Shown here in pieces: positions 6,036 through 9,067 of a stretch of 9,067 bases of DNA (positions are counted from its first letter, which is position 1; each line of letters starts with the position of its first letter). The DNA is from Bacteroidota bacterium (GTDB lineage Bacteria > Bacteroidota > Bacteroidia > Chitinophagales > Saprospiraceae). The DNA is taken from assembly GCA_008501835.1 (NCBI GenBank), contig QQUB01000278.1, positions 1 to 9,067 of the forward strand, in the 5' to 3' direction. A program made the translations under genes and the position numbers. The notes below the pieces were generated by a model, which saw nothing but the letters and a program-made list of their open reading frames with translations, was not told the origin of the DNA and did not search any database.

Positions 6036-8852
6036 ATGGCAAAAGATCAATCCATAAAATCAGTGCTCATAATCGGAAGTGGGCCAATTATTATCGGACA
6101 AGCATGTGAGTTTGATTATTCAGGCACCCAGGCAGCAAAGTCTCTCAGAGAGGAAGGTATAGAAGTTAGTCTGATCAACTCGAATCCGGCTACCATTATG
6201 ACCGACCCGGTTACGGCAGACCATATATATCTGCTTCCATTGACTCCGGAAAGTATTGTCCAGATCCTTGAGGAGAGACAGATCGATGCCGTTCTTCCGA
6301 CTATGGGAGGACAAACCGGACTCAACCTCACCATTGAGGCGGGCAAACTCGGTATTTGGGAAAAATACAATGTTAAATTGATCGGTGTGGATCTCGATGC
6401 CATTGAAATTACCGAAAACCGGGAGGCCTTCCGTCAATTAATGGTTGATAAAGGTCTGGGCGTCGCTCCTTCTTTTATTGCCAATTCCTTCCTGGAAGGA
6501 AAAGAAGCTGCCCAGAAGATCGGATTTCCATTAGTGATCAGACCTTCCTATACACTAGGTGGTACCGGAGGTGCTTTTGTACATAAAGCAGAAGAATTTG
6601 ACGCAGCATTGCGTCGTGGACTCGAAATGTCTCCAACGCACGAAGTGCTGGTTGAGCAAGCTGTTTTGGGTTGGAAAGAGTTTGAGCTCGAATTGCTGCG
6701 GGACAGTGCCGATAATGTGGTCATCATATGTACTGTGGAAAACCTTGACCCTATGGGTATCCATACCGGGGATAGTATAACCGTTGCTCCTGCAATGACC
6801 CTTTCCGATACTGCCTACCAGGAAATGCGCGACCAGGCAATTCTGGCCATGCGTTCTCTGGGTAATTTTGCCGGCGGATGTAATATTCAATTTTCACAGA
6901 ATCCTGTAACGGAAGAATTGATCGTGATTGAGATTAACCCCAGGGTATCCCGATCTTCTGCATTGGCCAGTAAGGCAACCGGCTACCCTATCGCCAAGAT
7001 CGCTGCAAAACTTGCCCTGGGTTACCGTTTGGATGAACTGAAAAATCAGATCACCAAAACAACCTCCGCTTATTTCGAGCCTACCCTGGATTACGTCATC
7101 GTCAAAATGCCACGCTGGAATTTCTCCAAATTCCATGGTGCCGATCACACCCTTGGCCTGCAGATGAAATCCGTTGGTGAAGTCATGGGCATCGGCCGAA
7201 GCTTTCAGGAAGCTTTGCAGAAAGCCTGCCAGTCACTGGAAGACAACCGGATGGGACTGGGTGCTGACAAAAAAGAATGGATCAAAACTGCTGACATCCT
7301 CGAAAGGCTGGAAACTGCTTCCGATGACAGAATTTTCAGACTTAAGGATGCTCTCAGACTCGGAGTTCCAACCAGAACCATACACAAGCTCACCAAAATA
7401 GATCCGTGGTTCATTAAAGAGATCAAGAAGCTGGTGAAAATGGAGGAAGAACTCATGCGTTACAACGTAGCTGAGGACATTCCAAAAGATTTTTTCGTTA
7501 AACTCAAACAAGCCGGCTATTCAGACGGGCAGATCGCCTGGACATTAAGAATTGATGAAGAGGAAGTGACCAAAGTGAGGAAGAAACTGGAAGTTCGCAG
7601 ATCCTACAAACTGGTAGATACCTGTGCGGCAGAGTTTGAAGCACAGACACCTTACTATTACTCTACTTTTGACACAGAAAACGAAAGCGATTCCACCGAC
7701 AATAAAAAAGTTATTGTACTCGGTGCCGGCCCCAACAGGATCGGTCAGGGAATTGAGTTTGACTATTGCTGTGTTCACGGACTGCTTGCAGCCAAAGAAG
7801 TTGGTTATGAATCCATCATGATCAACTGTAACCCTGAGACCGTTTCTACGGATTTTGATATGGCCGACAAGCTTTATTTTGAGCCTGTTTTCTGGGAACA
7901 CCTCGAAGAGATCATCGAACACGAAAAACCGGAAGGTGTGATCGTTCAGCTCGGAGGACAGACGGCACTCAAACTTGCAGAAACCCTTCATGCAAAGGGC
8001 ATCAAGATCATAGGTACCGATTTCAAATCCATGGACCTGGCTGAGGACAGGGGCGCTTTTTCAGACTTGCTGAAAGAACTTGACATACCTTACCCACAAT
8101 ACGGAGTAGCCAATGATGCTGACGAGGCCATCGCTATTGCCAACAGAGTTACCTATCCCGTTTTGGTGAGACCATCTTATGTACTTGGAGGACAAAGCAT
8201 GAGAATTGTGATCAATGACGATGAACTGGAACGCCATGTGCTTAGCATTTACAAACATATGCCGGACAACAAGGTGCTCGTTGACCAATTCTTAGACAGA
8301 GCAAAAGAGGCTGAGATCGACGCTATCTGCGACGGTGATGAGGTGCACGTGATGGGAATCATGGAACACATAGAACCTGCAGGTGTACACTCTGGTGACA
8401 GTTCTGCGGTCTTACCAACATACAGCCTTTCAGTGGAAGCGGTTACCAAAATGGTAGAATACACAGAAAAACTGGCCAAAGCTTTGAAAATCAAAGGCTT
8501 GATCAATATCCAGTTTGCCATCAAAGATGACAAGGTTTATGTTATCGAAGCTAACCCAAGAGCTTCAAGGACAACGCCGTTTATTGCCAAAGCATACAAA
8601 GTTCCTTATCTGAACATTGCTACCAAGGTCATGTTAGGCACACATAAACTGAAAGACTTTGATATCAAACCACAACCTAGCGGGTATGCGATCAAGGTGC
8701 CGGTGTTCTCGTTCAATAAATTCCCTAATGTCGACAAAAACCTTGGGCCGGAAATGAGGTCAACCGGTGAAGCCATCCGCTTCATCAAAGACCTTTCTGA
8801 TCCATTCTTCAGGGAACTTGACAGCCAGCGAAGCATGTATCTTGCCAGATAA
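6036..8852 (+). CDS. carB: Carbamoyl-phosphate synthase large subunit, short form without the C-terminal allosteric domain
   Basis: This cytoplasmic enzyme makes carbamoyl phosphate from bicarbonate, ammonia and two ATP for pyrimidine and arginine synthesis; ammonia comes from glutamine through CarA, which is not in the window. The first half has IGSGPIIIGQACEFDYSGTQ (13-32), IRPSYTLGGTGGA (168-180), GWKEFE (212-217), GIHTGDSITVAP (241-252) and IEINPRVSRSSAL (298-310). R129, R169, E215, H243, Q285, E299 and N301 fall at the same numbers as the Escherichia coli catalytic residues, as I recall them. The linker region spans about 400-550. The second half has LGAGPNRIGQGIEFDY (562-577), VRPSYVLGGQ (711-720), GVHSGDSS (783-790) and IEANPRASRTTP (837-848). 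The protein stops at 938 residues, against about 1073 in E. coli, so the MGS-like domain for UMP and ornithine control is absent. I recall similar short forms in other Bacteroidota. The start is fixed by alignment; the leader is A-rich without a Shine-Dalgarno site. Confidence 0.98.
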   Translation: MAKDQSIKSVLIIGSGPIIIGQACEFDYSGTQAAKSLREEGIEVSLINSNPATIMTDPVTADHIYLLPLTPESIVQILEERQIDAVLPTMGGQTGLNLTIEAGKLGIWEKYNVKLIGVDLDAIEITENREAFRQLMVDKGLGVAPSFIANSFLEGKEAAQKIGFPLVIRPSYTLGGTGGAFVHKAEEFDAALRRGLEMSPTHEVLVEQAVLGWKEFELELLRDSADNVVIICTVENLDPMGIHTGDSITVAPAMTLSDTAYQEMRDQAILAMRSLGNFAGGCNIQFSQNPVTEELIVIEINPRVSRSSALASKATGYPIAKIAAKLALGYRLDELKNQITKTTSAYFEPTLDYVIVKMPRWNFSKFHGADHTLGLQMKSVGEVMGIGRSFQEALQKACQSLEDNRMGLGADKKEWIKTADILERLETASDDRIFRLKDALRLGVPTRTIHKLTKIDPWFIKEIKKLVKMEEELMRYNVAEDIPKDFFVKLKQAGYSDGQIAWTLRIDEEEVTKVRKKLEVRRSYKLVDTCAAEFEAQTPYYYSTFDTENESDSTDNKKVIVLGAGPNRIGQGIEFDYCCVHGLLAAKEVGYESIMINCNPETVSTDFDMADKLYFEPVFWEHLEEIIEHEKPEGVIVQLGGQTALKLAETLHAKGIKIIGTDFKSMDLAEDRGAFSDLLKELDIPYPQYGVANDADEAIAIANRVTYPVLVRPSYVLGGQSMRIVINDDELERHVLSIYKHMPDNKVLVDQFLDRAKEAEIDAICDGDEVHVMGIMEHIEPAGVHSGDSSAVLPTYSLSVEAVTKMVEYTEKLAKALKIKGLINIQFAIKDDKVYVIEANPRASRTTPFIAKAYKVPYLNIATKVMLGTHKLKDFDIKPQPSGYAIKVPVFSFNKFPNVDKNLGPEMRSTGEAIRFIKDLSDPFFRELDSQRSMYLAR

Positions 8853-8862
8853 TTTTCGTATA

Positions 8863-8913
8863 TTGAGCCTTTCTGCAGGGGCATTTTAATACAGTCCCTT
8901 TGGAAAGGCTCAA
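8863..8913 (+). terminator. Long hairpin just after carB
   Basis: TTGAGCCTTTC (8863-8873) is the exact reverse complement of 8903-8913. Two G-T pairs and one mismatch further in, a second stem (8877-8882 with 8894-8899) continues it to an 11-base loop. The whole makes an almost continuous 20-pair hairpin starting ten bases after the carB stop. No T run follows on either strand, so it may stabilise the 3' end rather than terminate by itself. Confidence 0.5.
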
Positions 8914-8967
8914 CAAATAATCTAACTATAGTTTTCCTTCAAAAAGGAATGTTGGAAAAAGGGAAAA

Positions 8968-8995
8968 AGGAATACTGCCATTCCTGTAATTTTTT
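8968..8995 (+). terminator. Weak intrinsic-terminator-like hairpin after carB
   Basis: AGGAAT (8968-8973) pairs with ATTCCT (8980-8985) around a six-base loop and is followed by GTAATTTTTT; an A run precedes it, so it could act on both strands. The stem has only two G-C pairs. AAAAAGGAAT is also present at 8941-8950, where it forms another small hairpin with TTCCTT (8934-8939). The last 60 bases of the window show no recognisable feature. Confidence 0.4.
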
Positions 8996-9067
8996 CAAAA
9001 TTCCAACTCTCCACTACCCTGTTGATATAACTATCCGTTAAGTTGTTTACCATCAAATTGGGAAAAA

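Noticed and set aside
7545..7991. Minus-strand open frame of 148 residues, with other open frames on both strands inside 6116-8884
   Set aside because: These overlap carB, which is collinear with the family throughout; the alternatives are by-products of its codon use.
8853..9067. Frameshifted continuation of CarB encoding the missing allosteric domain
   Set aside because: The region is A/T-rich, full of hairpins, and shows no coding-like frame in any phase.

Overview
The window looks like chromosomal DNA from a member of the Bacteroidota, most likely of the Saprospiraceae/Lewinella type. The evidence is a long TonB-dependent receptor with an N-terminal carboxypeptidase-regulatory-like domain, a secreted protein whose N-terminal region resembles large type IX-secreted proteins of that group, promoter-like TAnnTTTG motifs, A/T-rich leaders in place of Shine-Dalgarno sites before most genes, and a short CarB without the C-terminal allosteric domain. 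The genus assignment is inference from protein character, not a database result.

Layout: on the minus strand, reading right to left, a complete TonB-dependent receptor gene (4317 to 619) is followed after 100 bases by the start of a secreted-protein gene (518 to 1) that runs off the left edge. The short gap between them carries two interleaved inverted repeats. Upstream of the receptor lies about 875 bases without an intact gene. This gap holds a possible decayed gene remnant (4928 to 4532), a leftward promoter-like sequence, and an A/T-rich segment with short repeats.

On the plus strand, a small lipoprotein of unknown function (5193-5879) is preceded by a twin 16-base direct repeat, a TAnnTTTG element and a clear Shine-Dalgarno site. 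A tandem array of the heptamer CAGTCAT begins three bases after its stop codon. The carbamoyl-phosphate synthase large subunit gene, carB (6036-8852), follows. It is complete for both ATP-grasp halves but ends where the allosteric domain would start. Past carB are two hairpins that may end its transcript, and no further gene is visible up to the right edge.

Functionally there are two unrelated blocks. The left one is cell-envelope: an outer-membrane receptor plus a secreted, probably surface protein. The right one is a housekeeping enzyme for pyrimidine and arginine precursors, sitting behind a lipoprotein. carA is not in the window. I found no phage, insertion sequence, CRISPR or defence genes. 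The least explained items are the interleaved repeats at 540-598, the twin repeat at 5119-5155, the heptamer array at 5882-5948 and the broken remnant at 4532-4928.
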